Positions 18,290 through 27,100 of a stretch of 64,000 bases of DNA are shown piece by piece. The notes under the pieces were generated by a model. That model saw only the letters and a list, made by a program, of their open reading frames with translations, searched no databases and was not told where the DNA came from. The stretch is taken from assembly GCF_900169145.1 (NCBI RefSeq), contig NZ_FXZD01000003.1, forward strand, positions 1-64,000, read 5' to 3'. Each line of letters starts with the position of its first letter. Within the stretch, counting starts at the first letter, position 1. This DNA is from Brevibacterium antiquum CNRZ 918 (lineage in GTDB: Bacteria > Actinomycetota > Actinomycetes > Actinomycetales > Brevibacteriaceae). A program made the translations under genes and the position numbers.

Positions 18290-19248
18290 ATGTTACTTGA
18301 GAGCACAGCCTCAGACTTCGACGGGTGGCAAGCGCTCGTCTCGGACTCATTCGTGCCGCTGGACACCGAACCCCAGCGCCGCGGCGGCTTCCGGGGAGCG
18401 ATCAGCGCCCGCGACTACGATTCCGTCGTCATGTCCCATATCAGCGCCAACCCTCACGCGGTGCTGCGAACACCGAATCTCATCGCCCGCGACGCGAAGG
18501 CCCATGGCTCGGCCCTGAGCCCGAGCAGCTACTACAAGGTCTCACTCCAGCTCAAAGGGCACGGGCTGCTCATCCAAGACGGTCGAGAAGTGTCACTGGC
18601 ACCCGGATCTTTGGCGATCTATGACACCTCTCGCCCCTATACCCTGAGCTTCGACTGCGACTTCTCGTCCTACGTCATGATGTTTCCGCAGTCGCGAGTC
18701 AATCTGCCCACCGGCACCGTCGGCCAGCTCACTGCCACCTCGATCGGCGCCGAGCATCAGCTCGGAGCCGTGGCCACCCAGATCATCACTCAGGCCGGGG
18801 CCATGCTGCCCACACTGAGCCGGTCGGTCGGGATCAGGTTGGCGGGCAATGTCGTCGACCTGCTCACCACCGTCATGGCCGATGAGCTCGCGGAGACTGC
18901 GGAGGCACCGGGGAGAGGCAACGCCTCTGGTCGGAGGTGACCCGGTTCATCGATGCCAATCTCGCCGACCCACAGCTCTCACCCTCGACGATCGCCGCCG
19001 CACACTTCGTGTCGGTACGTGCCCTGCACCAGGTATTCGAAGGCAGCGGTGAAACGGTCTCCGGCGAGATTCGTCGGCGCCGGATCGATCGCTGCCGCCA
19101 AGACCTCGCTGATGCCCAGCAGTCTCAGGTGCCGGTCGCCGCGATCGGAGCCCGGTGGGGCCTGAGCGATCCTGCCCACTTCTCCCGACTCTTCCGCAGC
19201 GTCGTGGGATCGCCCCCGGCCGCATTCCGTCGCGGCTCGCTGAGCTGA
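18290..19248 (+). pseudogene. AraC-family regulator (FeaR-like), split by a frameshift
   Basis: The first frame (18290-18940) holds the AraC-binding-like N-terminal domain (LQLKGHGLLIQDGREVSLAPG, then AIYDTSRPYTLSFDCDFSSYV) typical of FeaR. It then ends in out-of-frame residues GRGNASGRR. The second frame (to 19248) carries the complete AraC HTH: TRFIDANLADPQLSPSTIAA, then ISRRR-like RRRRIDRCRQDL and WGLSDPAHFSRLFRSVVGSPP. One extra G in the run GGGG at 18910-18913 would restore a continuous protein of about 319 residues reading ...EAPGERQRLWSEVTRFID. So a one-base deletion or a sequencing error in a homopolymer is likely. FeaR activates amine oxidase and aldehyde dehydrogenase genes in E. 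coli, which fits the neighbours on both sides. Confidence 0.8.
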
Positions 19249-19344
19249 CTGCACCGAAAGTCAAGACTCCTGCCCCCAGAGCCAAGACAGGGCCGCCCCT
19301 GACGCGAGAGCCTGACGTTACAGCCAATTCGTTAGGTGGATCAC

Positions 19345-20835
19345 ATGGATGTGAAAAGCGCACAACCGCACTCTGCGGGAACAACACTGCAAGCAGGCGC
19401 GGGCCTGGAATCGCGTCGCATCGGCACCGTCGCCCTTGTCTTCATGATCATTGCCGCCTCGGCGCCCCTGACCGTGGTCGCCGGCGGTGTGCCCAGCAAC
19501 TTCGCGGTCACCGGGCTGTTGGGGATCCCGCTGTCGTTCGTCGTCCTCGGCATCATCCTCATCCTGTTCGCCATCGGGTATGCGGCGATGAGCCGGCACG
19601 TGCACAATGCGGGTGCCTTCTTCGCCTATATCTCCAAAGGGTTGGGAAAGCCCGTGGGCATGGGCGCCGCACTCACGGCCTTAGTCGCCTACAACTCGAT
19701 GCAGATCGGCATCGCCGGGATGTTCGGCTTCGTCTTCTCCTCCTTCCTCGATTCGCTGTTCGGTCTGCAGCTGAGCTGGTGGATCTGCGCACTCATCGCC
19801 TGGGTGATCGTCGGGCTCATGGGGGTGAGCCGGGTTGATTTCTCCGCCAAGGTCCTCGGCGTCATCGTCGGCACAGAGTTCCTCGTCGTCATCGTCTTCG
19901 ACATCATCGGATTCGCCCACAGCCCTGAAGGCATCACCGCAGACGGGATGCTGCCGGATCAGCTCTTCGCTCCGGGAGTCGGCGCCGCACTGGCCTTTTC
20001 GATCGCTGCATTCATGGGCTTCGAATCAGGCGCGATCTACAACGAAGAGGTCAAGGACCCCAAGCGCACGGCAGGTCGAGCAACGATCATTGCGGTGAGC
20101 ATCATCGCCGTCTTCTACGCGTTCTCGGCCTGGGCCATGACCATGGCAGAGGGTGCTTCGAACGTTGTGGGACGGTCCCAGGAGTTCGGTCCCGACCTGA
20201 TGTTCGTCTTCCTCGGTGAACATGTGCCGGTGTGGTTCGTCGACCTGGCCAACCTGCTCTTCCTCACCTCGCTGATCGCGGCTCTGGTGGCATTCCACAA
20301 CATCGTGGCCCGCTACTTCTTTGCACTCGGACGTGACCGGGTCCTGCCGACCCTCCTGGCCAGAACCTCACGCCGCACGGGTGCACCCGTCGCTGGTTCC
20401 CTGACTCAGTCGGGGCTGGGCCTCATCGTCATCCTCATCTTCGCGGCCGTCGGTTCCGGCAGCGATGATCCGCTTTTCCCCGTCGTCACCCTGTTCACCT
20501 GGCTGACGAACATGGGGGCATTCGGGCTCGTCCTCCTCATGGGGCTGACTGCGCTCGCGGTGATCGGGTTCCTACGCTCCCATAAGCACGAATACTCGCT
20601 GTGGACCAGGGTGATCGCCCCTGGGCTCTCCGCCATCGGACTGTTTGTGCTCTTTGTCTCCATCGTCATCAACTTCAATGTCCTCATCGGCTTGGAAGGC
20701 ACCTCGGTGCTCTCCTGGCTGCTGCCTGCCATCGTCCTCGTGCCCGGCATCATCGGCACTGTCTGGGCCTTCGTCCTCCGGTCGAGGCGCCCACAACTCT
20801 ATGCTGGCATCGGCACAGGTGGAAGCCTGGGATGA
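19345..20835 (+). CDS. APC-family amino acid/amine permease
   Basis: The 496-residue protein has about twelve membrane segments and the APC-family start RRIGTVALVFMIIAASAPLTVVAGGVPSNFAVTG, with the substrate-region motif GFESGAIYNEEVKDPKRT in the middle. ATG 19345 follows AGGTGG; GTG 19336 is an alternative in frame. Between the FeaR-like regulator and an aldehyde dehydrogenase, it most likely imports the amine degraded by the copper amine oxidase. Unlike the permease at the left edge it is intact. Confidence 0.82.
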   Translation: MDVKSAQPHSAGTTLQAGAGLESRRIGTVALVFMIIAASAPLTVVAGGVPSNFAVTGLLGIPLSFVVLGIILILFAIGYAAMSRHVHNAGAFFAYISKGLGKPVGMGAALTALVAYNSMQIGIAGMFGFVFSSFLDSLFGLQLSWWICALIAWVIVGLMGVSRVDFSAKVLGVIVGTEFLVVIVFDIIGFAHSPEGITADGMLPDQLFAPGVGAALAFSIAAFMGFESGAIYNEEVKDPKRTAGRATIIAVSIIAVFYAFSAWAMTMAEGASNVVGRSQEFGPDLMFVFLGEHVPVWFVDLANLLFLTSLIAALVAFHNIVARYFFALGRDRVLPTLLARTSRRTGAPVAGSLTQSGLGLIVILIFAAVGSGSDDPLFPVVTLFTWLTNMGAFGLVLLMGLTALAVIGFLRSHKHEYSLWTRVIAPGLSAIGLFVLFVSIVINFNVLIGLEGTSVLSWLLPAIVLVPGIIGTVWAFVLRSRRPQLYAGIGTGGSLG

Positions 20836-20908
20836 GGTTGCCACTTGAGCACTCCATGAACACCACCCACCTCTCGATCACCCGTTCCACCTCAGATAAA
20901 GGAGAATC

Positions 20909-22324
20909 ATGAGCACCGACCTCACCACTTTCGCAGGACTGCTGTCGACCATCGAGGACCCCAACGGCCGCGAACTGCTCGACCCCGCCACCGGCGAGGT
21001 CGTCGGTCGTACCCGTGAAGGCAGCGTTGCCGATATCGACACCGCAGTTGCTGCCGCGGGCAAGGTCCAGGCGGGCTGGGCCGCACGGACATCGCAGGAG
21101 CGCAGCGAACTGCTCAACCAGGCTGCCGATGCCGTCGAGGCCTCCGCCGAGGCGCTGGCGGAGCTGCTCTCAAGGGAGCAGGGTAAGCCGCTCAACGGGC
21201 CCAATGCCCGTTTCGAGGTCGGCGCCTGTGCCGCGTGGCTGCGGGCCAATGCCGCTTTCGAGCTCGAGCCCGAAGTCCTCGTCGATGACGGAGAGACCCA
21301 CGCCGAACTCCACTACGGACCCGTCGGCGTCGTCGGTGCTGTGGGGCCTTGGAACTGGCCGATGATGATCTCTGTGTGGCAGTTCGCGCCCTCGCTGAAG
21401 ATGGGCAACACGGTCGTCCTCAAACCGTCTGAATACACGCCGTTGTCCGTCCAGGCGCTCGTAGCCGTGGTCAATCAGGCGCTGCCGGCCGATGTGCTCT
21501 CCGTCGTCCCCGGCGACGGATCCGTCGGTGCCGCGCTGACGGAGCATACGCAAGTCGACAAGATCATGTTCACCGGGTCGACGAAGACAGGGCAGGCCAT
21601 CATGCGCTCGGCCGCGGACACTCTTGCCCGCCTGACACTGGAACTGGGCGGCAACGATGCGGGCATCGTGCTCGAGGATGCCGATCCGGCGGCGATCGCC
21701 GGTGACCTGTTCTGGGGTGCGTTCATCAACACCGGCCAGACCTGTGCGGCGATGAAGCGCCTCTACGTGCCCGAATCCCTCTACGACCAGGTCTGCGATG
21801 CCCTCGCCGAGGTGGCATCCCAGTCACCGATGGGTGTGGGTTTGGATGAGAACAACGTTCTCGGACCGCTGCAGAACAAGCAGCAGTACGACATCGTCGC
21901 CAAACTCGTCCAGGCGGCCAAAGACGGGGGAGCCCGTGTGCTCATGGGCGGCGATCCGGTTGCTGACCAGCCAGGCTACTTCTACCCGACGACGCTGGTT
22001 GCCGACATCGACAACGACAACCCGCTGGTCGCCGAGGAGCAGTTCGGTCCGGTTCTGCCGATCATCAAATACACGGATCTGGAACAGGCCATCGGCTGGG
22101 CCAATGAGCTCGAAGTCGGGCTCGGGGCCTCGGTGTGGGGCAGCGACCTCGAGGAGTGCAAGAAGGTTGCGACTCGCCTGGAGGCGGGTTCGACGTGGAT
22201 CAACAAACACGGTGCCGTGGATCCGCGCGTTCCGTTCGGCGGTGTGAAGAAGTCCGGGTTCGGACTCGAGTTCGGCCTCGAGGGACTCAAGCACGTCAGC
22301 GTTCCGCATGTGATCAGCTGGTGA
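20909..22324 (+). CDS. NAD(P)-dependent aldehyde dehydrogenase (phenylacetaldehyde-type by context)
   Basis: The 471-residue ALDH has PWNWPMMISVWQFAPSLKMGN, FTGSTKTG, the base Glu in LELGGNDAG, the nucleophile Cys in GQTCAAMKR, EEQFGPVLP and PFGGVKKSGFG. AAAGGAGAATC precedes ATG 20909. It is 73 bases behind the permease and closes the amine-oxidation cluster. It would take the aldehyde made by the amine oxidase to the acid, the FeaB step. A hairpin follows the stop. Confidence 0.85.
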   Translation: MSTDLTTFAGLLSTIEDPNGRELLDPATGEVVGRTREGSVADIDTAVAAAGKVQAGWAARTSQERSELLNQAADAVEASAEALAELLSREQGKPLNGPNARFEVGACAAWLRANAAFELEPEVLVDDGETHAELHYGPVGVVGAVGPWNWPMMISVWQFAPSLKMGNTVVLKPSEYTPLSVQALVAVVNQALPADVLSVVPGDGSVGAALTEHTQVDKIMFTGSTKTGQAIMRSAADTLARLTLELGGNDAGIVLEDADPAAIAGDLFWGAFINTGQTCAAMKRLYVPESLYDQVCDALAEVASQSPMGVGLDENNVLGPLQNKQQYDIVAKLVQAAKDGGARVLMGGDPVADQPGYFYPTTLVADIDNDNPLVAEEQFGPVLPIIKYTDLEQAIGWANELEVGLGASVWGSDLEECKKVATRLEAGSTWINKHGAVDPRVPFGGVKKSGFGLEFGLEGLKHVSVPHVISW

Positions 22325-22345
22325 TAACGGCTCCCCTCACCTGAA

Positions 22346-22394
22346 CCTCCCCGACCCGAGGGCCGCATTCACAACCTCGGTGCCGTCGGGGAGG
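22346..22394. terminator. Hairpin between convergent genes
   Basis: CCTCCCCGAC (22346-22355) pairs perfectly with GTCGGGGAGG (22385-22394), and inside it CCGAG pairs with CTCGG. It fills the 71-base gap between the aldehyde dehydrogenase stop (22324) and the methyltransferase stop (22396), so it can terminate from both sides. No clear U-run. Confidence 0.55.
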
Positions 22395-22395
22395 A

Positions 22396-23028
22396 TCAGT
22401 GGCCGAGGATGAAGATCCCATCAGGCCCGTCGGCAGGTGGCCGCGAACCAGAGTGTGAATAGACGCTGACGGACCACAGGCACTCACTGCGGAATTGTCC
22501 CAGATGCCAGTCGGCGTATCGGTGCTTCAAATGAAGTCCGGTCACCGACGCGCATGCGTCTTGGTCCGCGGGGCCTCCTCGAGCATGAGTGCTTGTTCCG
22601 ATGATGAGATAGCCCCCTGGCGCCAGAAGGTCCTTCGCCCGGTTGAAGGTCTCCGCCAGCTCGTCCGCTGTGAGGAATGCCGGGACGTTTCCGGACATGA
22701 GAATGACGTCGTATTTCGCCGGAAGACCTTCTGCTGACAATGCCTGTGCAGAGGCATCTGTTGCGCGCATCGAGCGGAACCACGTCGAATCGAAGAGGTC
22801 GTGGGCAACATGGAGCACCTCAGGTGTGGGGTCGATGCCGAACGCCCGATGGTTTCGGGAGCGAAGCCCGTTGACGGCGTTTCCGATGCCGCACCCAATG
22901 TCGAGAATGCGCGAGGATCTGGCGGCGATCATATCGACGAAGCGAGCATCGACTTCCATATCGGTGTCCGTGGATGCGTACGCGTGCATCTTCGCTGCGT
23001 AATTCCGATAGTCCCGAGAAGCCGTCAT
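22396..23028 (-). CDS. Class I SAM-dependent methyltransferase
   Basis: The 210-residue protein has the class I methyltransferase core: motif I RILDIGCGIGNAVNGL, the acidic end of strand 2 in AFGIDPTPEVL, motif IV-like YDVILMSGNVPAFL and post-motif LLAPGGYLIIGTS. The N-terminus (YRNYAAKMHAY) resembles UbiE/Tam-like small-molecule methyltransferases. The target is unknown. It converges on the amine cluster and is followed by the LysR gene on the same strand after 38 bases. Confidence 0.78.
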   Translation of the reverse strand: MTASRDYRNYAAKMHAYASTDTDMEVDARFVDMIAARSSRILDIGCGIGNAVNGLRSRNHRAFGIDPTPEVLHVAHDLFDSTWFRSMRATDASAQALSAEGLPAKYDVILMSGNVPAFLTADELAETFNRAKDLLAPGGYLIIGTSTHARGGPADQDACASVTGLHLKHRYADWHLGQFRSECLWSVSVYSHSGSRPPADGPDGIFILGH

Positions 23029-23065
23029 GTCCTCAGTCTTTCACGAGGCACGCGGCGCCGGCACG

Positions 23066-23971
23066 TCACTCCGCTTCCGGCGGCACCGCCTCGGGCAGGA
23101 TCTCCTGCACGATCTCGACGACTCGGGTCAGGGCCTTCGAGGGATTGTTGCGGCGCCAGCCGAGTGCCAGGGTGAACGCGTCTCCACCCTCGGCGAGCCG
23201 AACATAGGTGACTCCGTCGATGCGGATATGGTTCGAGGACTCGACGACGATCGAGATCCCGACCTGAGCGCCGACGAGTGCGAGCAGACTGTACGGGTCC
23301 GGTGCCTCCTGCGCGATGCGCGGGAGGAAGCCGGCCTGGTCGGCCAGCCGCATCATCGCCTCGCGCACCTGCGAACCATGTGAGGGCGCATAGGTGATGA
23401 ACGGCTGCTCTTCCAGGTCCGCCATGGACACAGAGTCCCAACCGGCGAGTTCGTGGCGGGTGGGAACCGCGACCATGACCCTCTCCTGCCGGATGACGTG
23501 GACGGCGATGCCTGCCGACGCTGGGGGTGAGATAACAGCCAGATCGGCGACCCCGTCGCGCAGCGCGAGAGCGGCTTCTCCGCAGTACATCTGAGGATGC
23601 AGCTCAAGTTCGATTCCCGGTTGTCTCTCGGCCACTTCTCGTGCGAGCAGTGACAGGATCGAATAGCCGCTCGTGCCGCCGAAGCCGATGCGCACTCGCC
23701 CAACAATTCCTTCCTGCGCCGAACGGGCGATTCGACGGGCTCCCTCGACCTGATCTCGGATCGCGTGAGCCGGTTCGAGCAGGGCTTCGCCCGAGGGGGT
23801 GAGCCTGACTCGCCGGGTGGTCCGCTCGAATAGGGGCGCATCAAGCTCTGCCTCGAGTGAGCGGATCATCTGGCTGAGGGCCGGCTGGGCGATGTGGAGC
23901 TTCTCAGCAGCACGCCCGAAGTGGAGCTCTTGTGCCACGGCGATGAAGGCTGAGAAATGGCGCAGATCCAT
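23066..23971 (-). CDS. LysR-family transcriptional regulator
   Basis: The 301-residue protein has the LysR HTH MDLRHFSAFIAVAQELHFGRAAEKLHIAQPALSQMIRSLE and a two-lobed effector domain (VRIGFGGTSGYSIL onwards). ATG 23971 gives the family-typical start; GTG 23980 is three codons upstream in frame. It is divergent from the glutaryl-CoA dehydrogenase gene with a T-N11-A type repeat between them, matching the GcdR-gcdH arrangement known in other bacteria. Control of gcdH is inferred from this. Confidence 0.85.
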   Translation of the reverse strand: MDLRHFSAFIAVAQELHFGRAAEKLHIAQPALSQMIRSLEAELDAPLFERTTRRVRLTPSGEALLEPAHAIRDQVEGARRIARSAQEGIVGRVRIGFGGTSGYSILSLLAREVAERQPGIELELHPQMYCGEAALALRDGVADLAVISPPASAGIAVHVIRQERVMVAVPTRHELAGWDSVSMADLEEQPFITYAPSHGSQVREAMMRLADQAGFLPRIAQEAPDPYSLLALVGAQVGISIVVESSNHIRIDGVTYVRLAEGGDAFTLALGWRRNNPSKALTRVVEIVQEILPEAVPPEAE

Positions 23972-24005
23972 CTCGATCACTTTCTACTGATAATAAAAAC
24001 GCATC

Positions 24006-24020
24006 AATATGTTCGATATT
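24006..24020. promoter_or_regulatory. LysR-type box between the LysR gene and gcdH
   Basis: AATATGTTCGATATT has 5-bp inverted arms AATAT/ATATT and fits the T-N11-A pattern of LysR-family sites. It is 35 bases upstream of the LysR start and about 108 before gcdH, in the most AT-rich part of the gap. Confidence 0.5.
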
Positions 24021-24127
24021 ATCTCTTGGACTCTGGGTAATCCAGGTGGCAATGTTGGAATCGCGGCATCACGGACGACATCCGCAGCGCCCGATCACCT
24101 CTGACCCGACAACCGCTGGAGCATGAC

Positions 24128-25297
24128 ATGACCACGACGAATCCCTCCGACCTCCTCAACCTCGATGGCCTCTTCAGCGAAACCGAGATCGAACTCCGCG
24201 ACAAGGTCCGTGCTTTCGTCGACGCACGGATCCGCCCGAACATCGCCGAGTGGTACGAGAACGCGGTATTCCCGGTCGAGATCGTGCGCGAGATGGGCGA
24301 CCTCGGTCTGTTGGGCATGCACCTGCACGGCTACGGATGCCCCGGCCGCTCCGCCGTCGAATACGGCATCGCCGCCCTCGAACTCGAAGCCGGCGATTCG
24401 GGACTGCGCACCTTCGTCTCCGTTCAGGGATCACTCGCGATGTCCGCGATCCACAAATTCGGCTCCGAAGACCAGAAGAACCGGTACCTGCCGGGGATGG
24501 CCAAGGGTGAACTCATCGGCTGCTTCGGCCTGACCGAGCCCACTGCTGGCTCCGATCCCGCATCCATGGCCACCACCGCGACCCGCAGTGACGATGGCTC
24601 TTGGATTCTCAACGGCGCCAAGCGGTGGATCGGACTGGCCTCGATTGCTGACGTCGCCGTCATCTGGGCCGCGACCGACGACGGGATCCGCGGCTTCCTC
24701 GTCCCCACCGAGACCGAAGGCTTCACGGCAACCCCGATTGAGCAGAAGCTGTCGATGCGCGCCTCGATCCAATGCGACATCACCCTCGACGAGGTCGTCC
24801 TCCCGGAAGATGCCATCCTTCCTGAGGTCAGAGGGCTGAAGGGTCCGTTCTCCTGCCTCAACGAGGCCCGCTACGGAATCATGTGGGGTGCGATGGGCGC
24901 TGCCCGTGATTCCTACGAGGTGGCGCTGAAGTATGCGCAGGAGCGCCTCCAGTTCGACAAGCCGTTGGCTGGATACCAGATCTCGCAGGAGAAGCTCGTG
25001 AATATGGTCCTCGAGATCCAGAAGGGGATTCTCGTGGCCGTGCAGACAGGGCGTCTCAAGGACGCGGGGAATCTCGACCCGGTTCAGATCTCGGTGGGCA
25101 AGCTCAACAACTGCCGCGAGGCCATCGCGATCTGCCGCGAGGCGCGCACAATGCTCGGCGGCAACGGGATCACCCTTGACTACTCACCGCTGCGACATGC
25201 GAACAATCTCGAATCCGTGCGCACCTACGAGGGCACCGATGAGGTGCACACTCTCATCCTCGGCCGTCACATCACCGGTGAGCAGGCGTTCAGATAA
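24128..25297 (+). CDS. gcdH: Glutaryl-CoA dehydrogenase
   Basis: The 389-residue acyl-CoA dehydrogenase carries the marks of the glutaryl-CoA group: the N-terminal FVDARIRPNIAEWYE, FGLTEPTAGSDPASM, the GPFSCLNEARYGIMWGAMG segment, and the catalytic Glu in VRTYEGTDEVHTLILGRHITG. It would dehydrogenate and decarboxylate glutaryl-CoA to crotonyl-CoA in lysine/glutarate degradation, with FAD and an electron-transferring flavoprotein. A CoA transferase partner often sits next to gcdH, but none is here. Regulation by the divergent LysR protein is likely. Confidence 0.88.
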   Translation: MTTTNPSDLLNLDGLFSETEIELRDKVRAFVDARIRPNIAEWYENAVFPVEIVREMGDLGLLGMHLHGYGCPGRSAVEYGIAALELEAGDSGLRTFVSVQGSLAMSAIHKFGSEDQKNRYLPGMAKGELIGCFGLTEPTAGSDPASMATTATRSDDGSWILNGAKRWIGLASIADVAVIWAATDDGIRGFLVPTETEGFTATPIEQKLSMRASIQCDITLDEVVLPEDAILPEVRGLKGPFSCLNEARYGIMWGAMGAARDSYEVALKYAQERLQFDKPLAGYQISQEKLVNMVLEIQKGILVAVQTGRLKDAGNLDPVQISVGKLNNCREAIAICREARTMLGGNGITLDYSPLRHANNLESVRTYEGTDEVHTLILGRHITGEQAFR

Positions 25298-25320
25298 GAG
25301 CTGGACTGGAACGGCCACAC

Positions 25321-26132
25321 CTAGGACCGGTGTCGCGAGACTCCCGCCACCCACACCTCGGCGGCGGAGGACGTGACCGCACGAATCGCCTCTGCCCTCG
25401 TCATCCCGACGATGACGGTGATCCCCGTATCGAGCATGGCGCGAACATTGTCGAGTGCGACCGCAAAGGCGGCGTCGGCGTGATCGCCGAGGCGGGCGTC
25501 GGCCATCGCCCGCATCATCACGAGCGTGGGGGAGACGGCAGTGCCCTGGTCCCGCATCCGCTCAAGGGTGTGCGGTGCCAGCGCTCGGTCGAGTGGGGCA
25601 TGGGTGAGGACGTCGACGCCGGCGTCGAGACCGCGGTCGAAGGCTGCGGCGGTGACGACGTGTGCCACGGTCAGCAGCCCACGCGCATGTGCCCCCTCGA
25701 CCAGAGCAGCCAGCGACTCGATGCTCAGCGCCGGAACCTCGGTGGCAGCAGGATCCTCGACGATGATCTTGATGAGGTCGGCATCGTTGTCCACCCGCCA
25801 ATCGAGGAATCTCTCGGCATCGGCCGGACCCGTGACCGCGGACTCGGCGGGGAATCCCATCATCTCGATCTGGGTGCTGCCCGGCGCCGAGGCGGCTGAG
25901 CCGGCACTGAGGATCGCGGGCAATTCGGCGTCGGAGCGCAACCCGTCGACAAGCGAATCTGGGTGCGTCCCGAGGTCGACGACGGTCGTCAGGCCCGCAC
26001 GGACGGCATCGATCAGCCTTGATCGTTCGCCGAGGTGGACGTGCGTGTCGATGAGGCCCGGGACCAGGTATCGGGCGAGGCAGAACCCTCGGTTGCGGGA
26101 TCGACGAGTCGGACATTGCGCAGCACAGTCAT
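25321..26132 (-). pseudogene. Amidohydrolase (metal-dependent hydrolase family), degraded
   Basis: The start is recognisable at ATG 26132 (MTVLRNVRLVDPATEG). A different frame then supplies RYLVPGLIDTHVHLGE with the HxH metal motif and continues as DAVRAGLTTVVDLGTH into SDAELPAILSAG. About 25-30 residues that usually separate these two parts are missing. Near the end, ITVIVGM jumps to TRAEAIRAVTSSAAEVW, skipping the usual D-containing metal motif and the C-terminal composite domain. At least one frameshift and two internal deletions are therefore needed to explain it. The final stop is at 25321-25323, 23 bases from the gcdH stop. Not expected to be functional. Confidence 0.75.
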
Positions 26133-26166
26133 ATCGTCACTGAATTGGCTGTCACTGTGCGGGTCC

Positions 26167-27057
26167 TCATGGTGCAGGCAGCGGGAACGTCACCTCGGTC
26201 AGCTCTTCGGACACGGTCCACAGACGACGAGCCACCTCGGCGTTCTTGGCTCCTGGCGCACGTGAGGCGAATCCCGGTGCTCCGCGGACCTCGAACAGAG
26301 ATTTCGGTCCCACGAAACTGTCGCCCGGGATGTCGGCGACTGCGGCGCAGAGCGTCGGGCGCGCGCCTTCCTGTTCGTTCTGACCGATCAGTCCGATGAA
26401 GGTCCGACTGACGGCTGCGCGCAGCCGATTGCCGTCACCGGCCTTGAACAGGTTCGTCGTCGCCAGCCCCGGATGCGCCGCGGTCGCAATGACCGGCGAT
26501 GACTTCTCCGAGAGCCGACGTTGGAGCTCCGAGGTGAAGAGCAGATTGGCGAGTTTGGACTGCCCGTAGGCGGCCATCGCCTTGTAGGGTCTGCGCGTCC
26601 AATCGAGATCGTCGAATTCGATGTATCCCGACTTATGGGCCAGGGAAGAGAGGGTGACGACGCGGTCGCGGATCTGCGGGAGCAGCAGGTTGGTGAGCGC
26701 GAAATGGCCGAGGTGGTTCGTTCCGAACTGGGACTCGAATCCGTCTACGGTGTGCGACAGCGGCGGGATCATGATTCCCGCGTTGTTGATGAGGATGTCG
26801 ATCGGGTCGGTGAAGGCGGCGGCGAAGGACCGGACCGAGTCGAGGTCAGCAAGGTCGAGCAGGCGGACGTCGGTGCTGCCCGGCATGGTCGCTGCTGCCG
26901 CTTCGCCCTTGTCGAGGTTGCGCACGGCCAGGACGACGTGAGCGCCCCTGCCCGCCAGCACCCGAGCGGCAACTCGGCCGATTCCGCTGTTCGCTCCGGT
27001 GATGATGACCGTGCGACCGGTCATCGAGGGGAGGCTGTACTCGATTGCTGATGTCAT
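26167..27057 (-). CDS. Short-chain dehydrogenase/reductase (retinol-dehydrogenase-like)
   Basis: The 296-residue protein has the SDR cofactor motif VIITGANSGIGRVAARVL, LINNAGIM, and the catalytic Tyr/Lys in YGQSKLANLLF. The long C-terminal part (TFIGLIGQNEQEGARPTLCAAV) is typical of the WWOX/RDH-like SDRs. The start at 27057 is three codons inside an alternative ATG at 27066; no strong ribosome site favours either. It is divergent from the ABC transporter pair, and the two starts are only 43 bases apart, so their promoters overlap. Confidence 0.78.
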   Translation of the reverse strand: MTSAIEYSLPSMTGRTVIITGANSGIGRVAARVLAGRGAHVVLAVRNLDKGEAAAATMPGSTDVRLLDLADLDSVRSFAAAFTDPIDILINNAGIMIPPLSHTVDGFESQFGTNHLGHFALTNLLLPQIRDRVVTLSSLAHKSGYIEFDDLDWTRRPYKAMAAYGQSKLANLLFTSELQRRLSEKSSPVIATAAHPGLATTNLFKAGDGNRLRAAVSRTFIGLIGQNEQEGARPTLCAAVADIPGDSFVGPKSLFEVRGAPGFASRAPGAKNAEVARRLWTVSEELTEVTFPLPAP

Positions 27058-27081
27058 AGGCGCCATCGTAGACCCACCAGA

Positions 27082-27100
27082 AGATGTTAGGGTAACCTTC
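27082..27100 (+). promoter_or_regulatory. Possible DtxR/IdeR iron box
   Basis: AGATGTTAGGGTAACCTTC contains TTAGGGTAACCT, matching 11 of the last 14 positions of the IdeR/DtxR consensus (TTAGGSTAACCTAA part); the left five bases match poorly. It ends immediately before the GTG start of the first ABC gene and within 45 bases of the divergent SDR start. It is a plausible iron-dependent operator but not a perfect match. Confidence 0.4.

Noticed and set aside
18905-18940. Programmed frameshift to make the full AraC-type regulator
   Set aside because: The GGGG run is not a typical slippery heptamer, there is no obvious stimulatory structure, and AraC-family proteins are not known to need frameshifting.
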